NCBI GenBank assembly: GCA_023213395.1
Contig: CM041465.1
Span: forward strand, 250,549,741-250,613,740
DNA from: Cycas panzhihuaensis
Lineage: Eukaryota > Cycadophyta
DNA length: 64,000 bases
Direction: 5' to 3'
Part shown: positions 1-9,954 of the stretch, one piece after another
Position numbering within the stretch: the first letter of the stretch is position 1
Layout: each line of letters opens with the position of its first letter
Notes under the pieces: generated by a model
Databases searched by the model: none
The model's input: the letters and a program-made list of their open reading frames with translations, nothing else
Told to the model about the DNA's origin: nothing
Made by a program: the position numbers and the translations under genes

Positions 1-251
1 CACTTTTTTAACTGTGCGTACCTGGCAGCATACTTTTCCAGTACGTATAATGTATTTTGACCTGTTTTACACAATGCATACCAAGTAGCATACTTTTCTG
101 TAATGTAATTTGACTTATTTTACACAGTGCGTACCTAGTAACATACTTTTCCTGGTACGTATAGTGTATTTTGACTTATTTTACACAGTGTGTACCTGGT
201 AACATACTTTTCCCGGTACGTATAGTGTATTTTGCTGGTATGTATGTGAAA
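1..251. repeat. Tandem repeat, about four ~60 bp units, GTAC-rich
   Basis: Four units carry a TACTTTTC core near 31, 91, 144 and 205, each followed by GTACGTATA-like and TGTATTTTG motifs and preceded by GTGCGTACCTGGTA. It lies 3' of the integrase gene of G1 on the minus strand. The matching place in G9 (50575-50785) has a related array with ~70 bp spacing, so it is a family feature. The array may continue left of the window. 252-499 holds no recognisable feature. Confidence 0.85.
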
Positions 252-499
252 AAATCAGATTTTTTGACAGAATTCTTTCTTATCCTTGATTCTTTTTGTC
301 ATAATATCCTTGTTATTGATGATTCTTCTTATTGCTTATGTATATGATATGAGTTACGGTTGTTTTTTCTTGTTTTTTCAATTTTTTTGTATTTTGTTTT
401 CATACCGAACAGGATCACATTCTGGTATCAAGGCAATTCGATTTGCCTCAACTTCATGCAACACGTTATGGTACAACCAATTAATCCGACTGGTAGGCT

Positions 500-2022
500 A
501 GTATACTCGATGTATGGTTTTAATCTGCTACCATTCACTCGGGTTGGTAGCAATGGTCCATCGATTTCCCATAGTTGCACCGATCCATTCTCGAAGATTT
601 TTTCTGTAATGTAAGATCCTAACCATCACATCTTAAGTTTGCCAGGGTGCATTTTAAACTTGTTGTCGTAGAGCAACACTTGGTCACCTTCTTTAAATTG
701 TGGTTTGTGTAGATGTTGGTCATGCCACGTTTTTTGCCGTCTCTCTTCTATATTTTGTAACCATTTCGCCATATATCGTTTTTCTTCTAACCGCACCAGT
801 TCTTCCAATTGTTATCGTAAGGATTGGAAGTCGTCTAATCGACACTGCATGGCGGTTCTTAGGCTTGATATCTCGAACTCGGTCGGAAAAATGGCCTCTG
901 TTCCGTAAACGAGCTGGAATGGAGTCTGTCCAATTGATCTTTTATAGGTTGTTCTAAATGCCCATAACACGGATGGCAGTTTCTCAGCCCAATCAGATCT
1001 CCCTACATCACATATTTTCCTTAAGTAGTTTTCAATTATTTTGTTTGAACTTTTCGCTTGCCCATTTACCCTTGGGTAATACGGTGTAGACTTTCGATGG
1101 CTTATCTCCCTACATCACATATTTTCCTTAAGTAGTTTTCAATTATTTTGTTTGAACTTTTCGCTTGCCCATTTACCCTTGGGTAATACGGTGTAGACTT
1201 TCGATGGCTTATCATGAAGGCCGATGTCAATATCTCTATGGTTTGATTAAGGAAATGGGCTCCTTGATCACTTACAATCTCCAGAGGGCATCCAAAATGC
1301 GTAATAATCACTTCGTACCGAAATCGGGCCGTACTTTCTGCATCTGCTTTCCTCAAGGCTCTTGCTTCTACCCACTTGGTGAGATAATCAGTTGCCACTA
1401 AGATATATCAAGCTTTGGATCGTCAGGCGGCTGGTTTAATCGGTCCAACGAAGTCGAACCCCCATTGCTCGAACGATGCCAGTGGTAGAATGGGATGTAG
1501 GGGTTGGAAATCTTGCCGATTAGGTTTCCCAACCCGTTGACAATAGTCGCATGCTTGAATCCGCCTTCTTACATCCTCGAACATAGATGGCCACCAGAAT
1601 CCGAACATCAAAATTTTCCTCCATGTTGCTAATTTTCCCATGTGTCCACCTGCTACGCCTTCATGTGCTTGGGACATAATCTGGCTGGTCTCGTGTGGCC
1701 GGATGCACCGTTGCAACACTTCATCTGGTCCCAATTTATATAATTCCCCATTTATTAATTGATATGGCTCTGCTTTTCTGACGAAATTCCGCCGTGCCGT
1801 GCGATCCAATTCTGGCGGTACCTCCCCAGTTGCTAAATACTCTGACATTCTCTCATACCAGTCTGTTGGAACTGCCTCCACACTGAACAACACCGTGTCT
1901 GGAAAGTCATCTGGTACTCCTGTAGCCCTTTCCCCATTCAAAATTCTTGACAACTGGTCAGGTATAATATGAGCTTTTCCTGGTTTCACAATGATTTTGA
2001 AAGAGAATTCTTGGAACAACAT
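500..2022 (-). pseudogene. G1 integrase (broken)
   Basis: The N-terminal part is a tail of RNase H followed by the HHCC zinc-binding region (HEGVAGGHMG then CDYCQRVG). The DDE core shows WGFDFVGPI (first Asp) and SDQGAHFLN (second Asp). The third catalytic residue is replaced: NGQAKSSNK has Lys where G9 has Glu (NGQAESSNK). The GPY/F tail (KLKMRWLGPY, then VNGSRLKPYI) is readable between about 660 and 500. Stops and a 107 bp out-of-frame tandem duplication interrupt it. The family protein inserts retrotransposon cDNA into the genome; this copy cannot. Confidence 0.9.
999..1212. repeat. Perfect 107 bp tandem duplication inside G1 integrase
   Basis: Copy 1 is 999-1105 and copy 2 is 1106-1212; by eye the copies are identical. 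The unit covers the end of the integrase core, including the mutated Glu-to-Lys site, so both copies carry the mutation. The length is not a multiple of three, so it breaks the frame. G9 has one copy at the corresponding place (about 51545-51655). Confidence 0.95.
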
Positions 2023-2037
2023 TAGCCATCTGTTGAT

Positions 2038-2400
2038 TCACCCTCTCATTATTGGTTTGTTCACAAGATACATCAATGCTTGATGGTCCACAAAGAACAA
2101 GAATGGATTTGCTAATAAATAGTGTCGAAACTTCTGCAGTGCATACACCATCCCGAGCGCTTCTCTCTCTGTCATGGTATAGTTATGTTCTACTTTTGTG
2201 AGTTTTCGACTTGCAAAGTATATCGGATGGTCTATCTTGTCATCGCTTGGATGGGCCAATACGCATCCAATAGCGTATTGTGAAGCATGTACGTGTACAT
2301 GGAAGGTTTTCCTCCAATCAGGAAATCGCAATATAGGTGCCGATATGATGGCTCATTTCAATGCTTCGAATGCTTGTTGTTGTTCTTCCATCCATTCCCA
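2038..2400 (-). pseudogene. G1 RNase H
   Basis: The Ty3-type RNase H reads FHVHVHASQYAIG, then IYFASRKLT, TEREALGMVYAL and FFVDHQALMYL. The first catalytic Asp, expected in HVHVDAS, is His here; G9 has HVHIDAS. The later Glu (TEREAL) and Asp (FVDHQ) are present. The enzyme normally degrades the RNA strand during reverse transcription. It is separated from integrase by a stop near 2030 and from RT by a frame change near 2350. Confidence 0.88.
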
Positions 2401-3577
2401 TTCAATACTAACAATTCCTCAAGGGGTCCCGATATGCATGTGTATCCCCTGATGAATTTTCTGTAATATCCAGTTAAACCCAAGAAACCTTTCAATTGTC
2501 TCCTCGTGAGTGGTATGGGAAAGTGTAGGATTGCAGATACTTTGGCTGGATCCGTTAGCAATCCCTCCTTGCTGACAATGTATCCTAATAGGTTCCCAAA
2601 GGGTACCAAAAAGGTACATTTCTCTGGATTCAAACACAACTTATTCTCTCGACATGTCTGTAACATCTCCCTCTCAAGTTTTCCATATGATTTTTCATCA
2701 ATCCATATAACATCTAATCGTCGAGGAATACTGCCACTCTTTCCCCAATCAATTTTCAAAATATGTTAATCACTATCCTCTAGAATGTGGCCGGAGCATT
2801 CGTAAGACCGAATGGCATTACTTTATAGGCGTAAGTTCCCCATTCTGTAACGAATGTAGTCTTTGCTTGGTCCTCCTGGGCAATCTGAACTTGATTGTAC
2901 CCACTAAATCCGTCGATGAAGGAATATATCTCATTTCCCCCCACGGCTTCCAAAATGTCTTCTGTAAAGGTTAACGGAAAGGGACCCTTCTTTGTTACCT
3001 TATTCAATTGTATGTAATCCACACAGACAAGTATTTTCCTGTTCTTTTTGGGAACTACTACTACAGGGCTCACCCAGTCACTGTAGTCGATCTCGTAGAT
3101 ATACCCTGCTTCTAGCATTTTGTCTAGCTCTGCTTTTACCTTTTCTTTATACTTAGGATTCATGCGATACGGTCTCTGCTTTACGGGTTTTGCTTCTTCT
3201 ACCAAATCAATGTGATGTATTCCAATTTCTGGGGGAATGCCCTTCAGGTCTTTATATGACCATGCAAATACGTCACGGAATTCTTCAAACAATTGTTGAG
3301 CCTGTGCTACTGTTTGGTTATCCCAATAGTCTCCAATTCGTATTATCTTGGGGTCCTCTTTACTTCTGACATTAATTTCAGTAGTCTTCAATTTGGTTAC
3401 TTCAATATCTTCTTTGTTTCTGATTTTGTGGCTAAGGGTATCTTCTATTTTTCTTTCCCCAATATTAACTTCCGTGAATTCTACAGGGTAATTTGGGATT
3501 TCTTCCTCTTCGTCATACGTTGATTCTTCCTTCTCTTTATTTATTGTTATAACTCCTTGTTCTAAGTTCATACTCAT
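2401..3577 (-). pseudogene. G1 reverse transcriptase (frameshifted)
   Basis: The long frame 3577-2780 begins with an acidic linker and contains WSYKDLKGIPPE, PVKQRPYRMNPKY, DWVSPVVVVPKKN, VDYIQLNKVTKK, YSFIDGFSGYNQVQ and MPFGLTNAPATF, the order of motifs expected in Ty3/gypsy RT. The frame shifts near 2770, and the thumb and connection (LCLNPEKCTFLV, GFLGLTGYYRKFI) follow between 2759 and 2440. The metal-binding FLDD box seen in G9 is disturbed here by the frameshift. Confidence 0.92.
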
Positions 3578-4251
3578 TCTTCTAATATTTTTTCAATATT
3601 TTATCGATATTTTTGTCTTCTGATGAATGCATAATAGTTTTTATAAAAGATTCCTTAAGATTTCCCCAAGTCACATCCAAGTTTTGTTATCTTCCTAAGA
3701 ACCAATCCTTTGCTACCCGTCCCAGGGTGTGATAAAAGTAGTTAGGCCTGATTTTCTTGGGTACACCCAGGGATGTCCATTTTTGGTCGCATTCCTGTAT
3801 GTGCTCGCTAGGGTTTTTGCCTACATGGAATAACGGAATGTCTAAGTGTTTGGGATGGTTGAATTGAAGCCTAAATGCTGCTTGTAATTCCTTCCAACCC
3901 TGGAGAGTGGCTTGGTGGGCAAAGTACCAATACCAAGTCGTTCCCCGTAAGGTAAGTACTAGATCCTTTTGCCATTGATTCTTATCCAAGTTTTATTGCT
4001 CCATCCAGTATTCAATGCAGTGAGTTAAATGAGTAGTCCCATATAATTGTTCTCCATAAAAAGGTTTAACATGGTTTCCAATGTAAGTTTCGAAGTTCGT
4101 TTCCTCTGGGATAGTTACCCTATTGCCTAGACCGGAGTCTCTAGAAGTATTTTCCGCCGATTCCCCTTCCATTCCCTTGGATTTGGTGCCAATTGTTGGA
4201 AGGGATCGGTTGCTGGGTGGGTATACTTCTAAAGAAGATGAGGAAGGAATA
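3578..4251 (-). pseudogene. G1 second gag-like module between protease and RT
   Basis: This stretch reads like a retrotransposon gag core: THLTHCIEYW, then LTLRGTTWYWY with GWKELQAAFRLQF, then LGRVAKDWFLGR with DVTWGNLK and SFIKT. Both halves show the gag pattern small-residue/aromatic-W, then W..L...F. A normal gag with zinc knuckles already exists upstream (5323-7376). The same module sits at the same place in G9 (54020-54930). Its function is unknown; a duplicated capsid-like or RNA-binding role is only an inference. A stop near 3995 and frame changes break it. Confidence 0.6.
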
Positions 4252-5322
4252 TTACTTCCTTCCCCGGGTTGTAATAAGGGGGGAGGATAGGGAATCTACC
4301 TTAGGACCCACGCCTGAAGTAGAAGGGAGGTTAAGGTTACTACTAGATACTATAGGACTATGAAAAATACTAAGTCTACTAGGGGAGTTTTGGTCTAGGT
4401 TTATGTTATCTATTGAGTTATCGTTAGTCATCATATATTCAAAAGAATCTGAATTATCATTAATGTTTCCAATTATACATTTAGATAATAAGTTACATCT
4501 ATGAGAAGAAGAATTTACTTCGTAAGCGTCTTGCAACCAATAATCCACAAATCTCATCCCACTTTCGTCATCTGAAGAGTTATATATTTCTCCAAAATGG
4601 GTTGGTTCGGCTTCTTGGCAGTCGATTAGCTTGGTAGGTTCTTCAGTCATATGGTAAAGATTCTCTTCATCGAGGGAAGAGGTTGTTGTTTCACTTACGA
4701 CGGTTGTACCGGATCCTTCGTTAGGTATCATTTCAATGGAGTTTCTTCCCAACATTGGTAATACCACTTTGTTTCCATCATCTGACAAGGTGAAGGTCAC
4801 GTTCTTCCAGTTTTGGAGACATTGGGTCTTGTATAGCCAGGGCCTCCCCAATAACGTTTGATAGGGTGTTGCACCCTTTTCTGTTTCCACGATTGTAAAG
4901 TCGATTTTTACGACGATCTCTGCCACATCCACTTTGATGTTGGTCAGCTTCCCCACAGGTCGCACCAATAATTCGTTGGCCAATTTTAAGAAATATGTTG
5001 CTGCTTCCAATTTCGGACTTCCCAACTTTTGCCATGTCAAAGTGGGTAGTACATTCACGGCTGCACCCCCATCAACAATCACTTTCAGAAATGTTTCTGC
5101 CAATACCATCATTGTCACCATGGGATCCATGTCGAATGATGGCATCACTTTCTTTAGACTCTTGGTAGTTCCTCGTTGTAATATCCCTCCTTTAATCCAA
5201 TCGATTACTTGGCATAGAGGAATAGTTAATTGCAACTGTTTTACCAGATTCTCCCTCAACAACAACATTCTTGGAATATCCTCAGCTGGTAATCCTTTGA
5301 ATAATTCCTCCATCTGTACCAT
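4252..5322 (-). CDS. G1 retropepsin-like protease and acidic linker (356 codons open)
   Basis: The frame is open for 356 codons. The aspartic protease active site reads VIVDGGAAVNVLP with the catalytic Asp near residue 84. DGG in place of DTG/DSG is typical of Tat/Athila-like elements. Further retropepsin features are LLGRPWLY near residue 160 and TFTLSDDGN after it. The C-terminal half is acidic and low in complexity (SSDDESG, Ser/Asn-rich end) and links to the gag-like module. The enzyme would process the polyprotein. The start codon is arbitrary, because this part was probably translated as a fusion with upstream gag. Confidence 0.85.
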   Translation of the reverse strand: MVQMEELFKGLPAEDIPRMLLLRENLVKQLQLTIPLCQVIDWIKGGILQRGTTKSLKKVMPSFDMDPMVTMMVLAETFLKVIVDGGAAVNVLPTLTWQKLGSPKLEAATYFLKLANELLVRPVGKLTNIKVDVAEIVVKIDFTIVETEKGATPYQTLLGRPWLYKTQCLQNWKNVTFTLSDDGNKVVLPMLGRNSIEMIPNEGSGTTVVSETTTSSLDEENLYHMTEEPTKLIDCQEAEPTHFGEIYNSSDDESGMRFVDYWLQDAYEVNSSSHRCNLLSKCIIGNINDNSDSFEYMMTNDNSIDNINLDQNSPSRLSIFHSPIVSSSNLNLPSTSGVGPKVDSLSSPLITTRGRK

Positions 5323-7376
5323 TTGAAATGTATTTTTGTTCGTCTGGTACTTTTTCTTTCTCCTTTTGCTTATTCTTTCTTATGTACACATATTTGGTTT
5401 CAGGTTTCCCCATTGGTAACGCAGCTTCTTCTTGAGCTAATTCTTCTAACACTTGTTTTGCTTGTCTAAATCGATTCATTTCCATCTGTGGATTTGGATA
5501 TCCTTCTTCTTCCTTCTCCTTTTGTTTCTTTTGGAGTTTTACATTTTTACTCTCCAATATGATTGTCATTAGATTGGTAGCCTTAGCTTTCCCTTTGCAA
5601 TCTTCCATTTTGTGTTCATTGGGCCCACAGTTGTTACATACGAATGGTTTTTGTTTGTATTCCCACTTGGTTGGGCATTCGGATTTCCAATGCCCGAATT
5701 GGAAGCATATGAGGCATCTTCCCATTGGTTGTTTCTTCCTCGAGGGCTCCTGTGTACTCCTCGTTGTGTATACATTTTGAGGTGGGTTGCCTCCTCTTCC
5801 CCTACCTCATCCTCTGTATGATTTCCCTCTTGGATTGTAGAAACAATCTTTTGTCATATGCGTATCCACATCGCATATGTGGCCCATTTGTCCCTTTGGT
5901 GCAATGCACTATTTTTTGGATTAAGTTCACACTCTTTGGTTGTGTGCGAACTTTCTTCGCAGATGTGGCACCATTTTTCCACTCTGACTTCATGATCCTT
6001 CTTTTTCTTTGTTGCTTCCCCTTCTCTATTATTCCTTATTTTTAATCTTACCACTTCCTTCCTTAGAGCTTCGAATTCTAATTCCTCTTCTGATACTCCC
6101 ACCGCGTAATGGCTGCTATATCGGTTCTATTTAATTTCCCTAATCTCTTCTTGTAATCTCAACAGGAAGGAGTCGTGCCCTCCAGCCTGAGCATCCATCT
6201 CCATCTCAAAGTCAAGTGCTAAATCTTGGGCATTCTTGAATGACTTTAATGGATGTGCATGCATCATAGCTCTCAGCTTCTCATTTAATCCTCTGACAAA
6301 ATAATTTTTCATATTGTGGTATGTTACCGTCTCGTTGATCATACTAACCACAATGATTTTCATCCTACTGATATAGGTTAACACTGATTCTCTGAGTCTT
6401 TGTTTCATTTCCTTGAAGGCAATTTCCACTGCTTCATTACTCCGAAATTTCTGAAATCTTTCCTCAAAGGATTTCTTTATCTTCGCCCATGAATCTTTCT
6501 TATTTAATTCTTTGTACCATGCCAATGGTACTCCCCTCAATGTACAAGTTTAACTGCTTTTATCTCGTCTTCATCCGTAATTTTCTTCACGTCAATCAAA
6601 TTTTGAAACAGATATACATGTTCGATTGCATCCGAAGTGTCGTTGAAAATCAACTTCCGAAAATCTCTGTAATCATCCATCCTGGGAGATTATACTGGTG
6701 TCCTACCTAGTGCCAATTCTTCCCCTTTCTCCTCCTCACTGGATTCTATCTCCTTCCCTTCACCCTTTTCTTTTGGAGATGTGCTCGGAGTGCTTACTGC
6801 AATATTATCCTTCCCAAATAATGGATTCTTAAATGGGGCTTTTAGATGTATGGGTTCTAACACACCTGGCACTTGTACTATTAATGGTGTCACTGTTATA
6901 TATGACTGATCAGACCCTCTATCTGATGAATCCTCAAAAAGCTGCCTTGTTAGCCTGTTTTCCCAATATGCCGAGGGACCTTCCTCCGCCTTCTTCTCGC
7001 TATCATTTAGGTCCTTTGGAGTGTCTTCCACAGGTATACTTTCCTCTTTTGTTAAAGTGTCTTTATGTTCTTTATCCACCTTTGGTTTTTCTTCATATTT
7101 TGGGCTAAACAGGTCATCCTTGATTCGGGCAAGTGTTAGTACCATTTGTTCGCCATTGTTTCCATCTCCTTATTCCTGAGGTGTCTGGGCTCCACTTGCC
7201 TTAAAGTCTTCAACGGACAGTCCCTTAGTCTCGTTATTCTATGAACTTAGTCTTCTTGCCCTTCTCAATTTTGACTCTTTTGACCATCGTAATGCTCTCT
7301 GTCTACTTGTTTCTTTCCCCTTAGGTGAAGTATCCTTTTATGGCTCTTCTACCTTTGAAGGCCTCTTAGGTGGCAT
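5323..7376 (-). pseudogene. G1 gag with CCHC zinc knuckles (broken)
   Basis: Translation most likely starts at the ATG complementary to 7374-7376 (MPPKRPSKVEEP), matched by G9 at 57861. A Glu/Lys-rich N-terminus is followed by the capsid-like core (LRGVPLAWYKELNKKDSW, FEERFQKFRSNEA, SVLTYISRMK, YFVRGLNEKLR). The nucleocapsid holds CHICEESSHTTKEC, a decayed second knuckle, CLICFQFGHWKSEC and CNNCGPNEHKMEDC. Several in-frame stops (one shortly after the start, others near 6120 and 6540) inactivate it. Gag forms the virus-like particle and binds the RNA. Confidence 0.85.
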
Positions 7377-7502
7377 TGGAAGGTCCCTTGGTTGTCGAAG
7401 GGTTAGTTACAACCTGCCATCACGACGACAGCTAGGGTCCTCTGTCCTTTACGCATTTCTCCTTATGAAACTCTTGGGCCCCGTCCCTCCTCAATGGACG
7501 TA

Positions 7503-7515
7503 GGCAACGGAACCA
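7503..7515 (-). promoter_or_regulatory. G1 primer binding site, tRNA-Asp-like
   Basis: The plus strand reads GGCAACGGAACCA one base before the LTR. Plant tRNA-Asp ends GGCAACGGCGCCA, so 11 of 13 bases agree. The identical variant occurs in G9 (57989-58001), so the CG-to-AA change is a family trait and not decay of one copy. Confidence 0.7.
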
Positions 7516-7516
7516 A

Positions 7517-8351
7517 TGTTGACTTATAGATTTCACACCCCTTATGAGATCAATGCACTTGTCAAGGTTACACAGGTTATAGTCTAGTTTAGGACACAGT
7601 CACAATCGTCATCCACATAGTTCACACAAATTTATTAATATTTCCACACGATTACAACACAGTGGCACACAGCAATACAAAGATCAGCACATATTCCACA
7701 TTCACTCTTTGCAAACACAGAGAATCCACAATTTCCACGCAACTCTTATTTTATTAAGCAATAAGTTTCTGTACACAAGGTGTTGGAATGCATTCTTTGT
7801 GCATTCCAACCTCATACATTAACTCTATCACATGCGTACCCAGGAGGTACCCATCAATATACACGGCTTAGGTCATTACATGACCGGTCTCCGTACCAAT
7901 GTGTGCTGCAATACTTGGCTCTCACCCTAACCGAATGGTCCTTGTGAAGCCACTTAAATACACTCCCTTGGTGTCATTTGGCTAAAGGGTTATGACTATT
8001 TGTCATAATCGTACCCTTTCAGTCCAAGCGTACCTCTTCCTAACCATTGGTTAGTTTCCCTTAATGGCTGTCTTAATCCGTCTGCAAGGCGTCCATACGC
8101 ACGTCGACATCATCCTGTGCTTCCTTCCGCCCGTCTTGTCATGCGTACCATTTCTGTCTGCTTGCATTCTGCCGGAGGTATGGATCTGTGTTGCGTACCT
8201 TACCAGGTACGCACCTGTCATACGCACTGCACGTCAATTCTTTAACTTTTGTCGTGACACGCATTCTCGCACGGCCAAGACTACACAACCAAAGTTACCC
8301 ACCCTCTCTCTGGTCTTCCCATAACCCAGCGTGTTACAATATGCTCCAACA
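7517..8351 (-). repeat. G1 5' LTR (835 bp)
   Basis: On the plus strand it runs from TGTTGACTTA to GCTCCAACA, giving TG...CA ends on the minus strand. It aligns with the G9 LTRs, sharing the blocks ATTTCCACG, CTTTATTAAGCAATAAG and GGTGTCATTTGGCTAAAGGGTT. The upstream half on the minus strand is studded with GGTACGC/GTACGTA motifs, like the internal tandem repeat. Its partner LTR lies left of the window. The right flank 8352-8356 (CAGAG) is one side of an untestable target duplication. Confidence 0.88.
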
Positions 8352-9041
8352 CAGAGCAGGCAACAAACATCACCTTATACAGACAAATGATCAGAAGTCT
8401 GATCTATCTAACAGCTACCAGGCCCGATATATCTCACTCAGTGGGACTAGTATCCAGATATATGCAAAATCCTAAAGTAAGGCACTGGAAGGCCACAAAG
8501 AGAATTTTAAGATACCTAAAGGGAACAGCAAACCTGAAACTGGTATATCCCAAAGAAGGATCAAGTAATTTGTCATGCTTTTGCGACTCTGACTGGGCCA
8601 GAGACAAGGAACAAAGAAAATCAACTAGTGGATACTGTTTTTTCCTAGGTTCCTCAGTAATTTCATGGTGCAGCAAAAGACAAGCTATTGTTGCATTATC
8701 TTCATCGAGGCGTAATACAAAGCGGTTGTGACAAAGAACGCGAAGCCATCTGGTTGAGACACCTCATGACTGATCTAGAACAACGACAATATAAGGCAAC
8801 TCCTCTAAAGTGTGACAATCAGAGTGCCATCAAGTTGACCAAAAATCTAGTTCTTCATGTGAGAACCAAACATATAGAGGTTTATCATCATTTCATAAGG
8901 GAAAAAGTCCACAACGGGGAAATTGATCTGGAATACTGTCCATCTTCTGAACAAGTCCCAGATCTTCTGACAAAATCTCTTGGAAAAGAGAGACTTCAAT
9001 ATCTAAGAAACAAATTAGGTATGTTAGAGATAAAACATTAA
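8352..9041 (+). pseudogene. C1 RT end and RNase H (broken)
   Basis: Copia-type motifs are clear: SLIYLTATRPDISHSVGLVSRY, RILRYLKGT, FCDSDWARDK (catalytic Asp), KSTSGYCFFLG, WCSKRQAIVALSS, then after a frameshift near 8708 CDNQSAIKLTKN, RTKHIEVYHHFIRE, LEYCPSSEQVPDLLTKSL. The Glu region after VALSS is lost in the frameshift. The last frame ends at 9041, eight bases before the LTR. Confidence 0.9.
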
Positions 9042-9048
9042 GAGAGGG

Positions 9049-9262
9049 TGTTGAGATGTAATGTTTTATCTAGGTGCAAAAGGGGTAATGTTGTGACACC
9101 CTCAAATGTAACTTAAGTATAAGGTAATGACACTTGGCTATCAGGGATGGATCGGGTACAATTCAGTTTTGTAACAGTCACCTTTCATGATGTATATTTA
9201 AGGGAAATTAGACCTCCATGTAATACAAGCTTTTTTCTTCATCTCAATTGAGATTATCAACA
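9049..9262 (+). repeat. C1 3' LTR (214 bp)
   Basis: It runs TGTTGAGATG ... TTATCAACA, with matching TGTTGA/TCAACA ends and a purine tract AGAGAGGG directly before it. A TATA-like TATATTTAAG lies near 9193. No second LTR is in the window, so the right end rests on the inverted termini and on the resumption of G2. Confidence 0.8.
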
Positions 9263-9954
9263 TATTTGGCCCTTAGATATGTTTTATAGAAAGCTCCATG
9301 TCATGCGATAGGTACTATATATGCTTCATTTATTACTATGGTATGGAATGACGAATTTGTCCCTAAAAATATTCATCCTTTATACCATAAGATATCGTTT
9401 TTCCACTCAACTATATCTTCTTTCCCTTGTTGAATCCTTTGAATAAGTTGTTGAAGACTAGGATCTTTCGTGTATTCTGATTGTAATTCTATACTCCATA
9501 ATGGTTCTATCATTCAAACGACTTTTAACCGATACTTCATATTTGATTGTGATTCTTCATCTTTTCGAAACAAGGCATCTGCCACCACATTATTTTTGCC
9601 CTTGTTATATGTTATGTCGAAATCAAACGCCTGTATCTTACTTATCCATTTCTGTTGTCCTGGGGACAGTTCTTTCTGTTTCAATAAATATTGTAAACTA
9701 TTATGATCTATTTTTACTATGAATTTACTACCTAACAAATATTGATGCCATTTAACCAGGGCGTGTATAATGGCCAACATTTCCTTGTCATAGGTAGATT
9801 TGAGTATTTCTCTATTATTTAGTTTTCTACTTTCAAATGTGATCAGCTTTCCTTCTTGCATTAATATTGCCCCAATTCTTGTTCCTGATACATCACATTC
9901 TATTATAAAAGTTCTAGAAAAATCAAGCGAAGATAGCACCGGTAGGTGGGTCAT
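9263..9954 (-). pseudogene. G2 RNase H and truncated integrase N-terminus
   Basis: RNase H from 9954 to about 9560 shows FIIECDVSGTRIGAIL, SRKLNNREI, YDKEMLAIIHAL, VKIDHNSLQYLL and GKNNVVADAL. Downstream an integrase linker is readable with stops (DPSLQQLIQRIQ, WYKG, IVINEAYIVPIA) until homology ends at 9263, where C1 is inserted. The tail is out of frame after about 9514. Confidence 0.87.

Larger units (their letters stand above)
1..8351 (-). mobile_element. G1: Ty3/gypsy (Tat/Athila-like) LTR retrotransposon, 3' end outside window
   Basis: Read on the minus strand the order is 5' LTR (7517-8351), tRNA-Asp-like primer site, gag, DGG-type protease, gag-like module, RT, RNase H, integrase, then a tandem repeat that reaches the left edge. 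The order RT-RNase H-integrase defines Ty3/gypsy. The DGG protease motif and Asp-type primer site point to the Tat/Athila branch; there is no chromodomain. Frameshifts, stops and catalytic substitutions show it is dead. It inserted into copia element C1, whose coding sequence resumes at 8352. It is a close relative of G9 and G8. Confidence 0.9.
8352..9262 (+). mobile_element. C1: Ty1/copia element, 3' part
   Basis: The order is end of RT, RNase H, polypurine tract AAGAGAGGG, 3' LTR. The 5' part was pushed beyond the left edge by insertion of G1 at 8351/8352. C1 in turn interrupts the integrase of G2, which resumes at 9263 on the minus strand. TATTT at 9263-9267 would be one target duplication copy. 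Confidence 0.88.

Noticed and set aside
1-251. Regular ~60 bp repeats as a CRISPR-like array
   Set aside because: Units are contiguous diverged repeats with no unique spacers, in plant nuclear DNA inside a retrotransposon.
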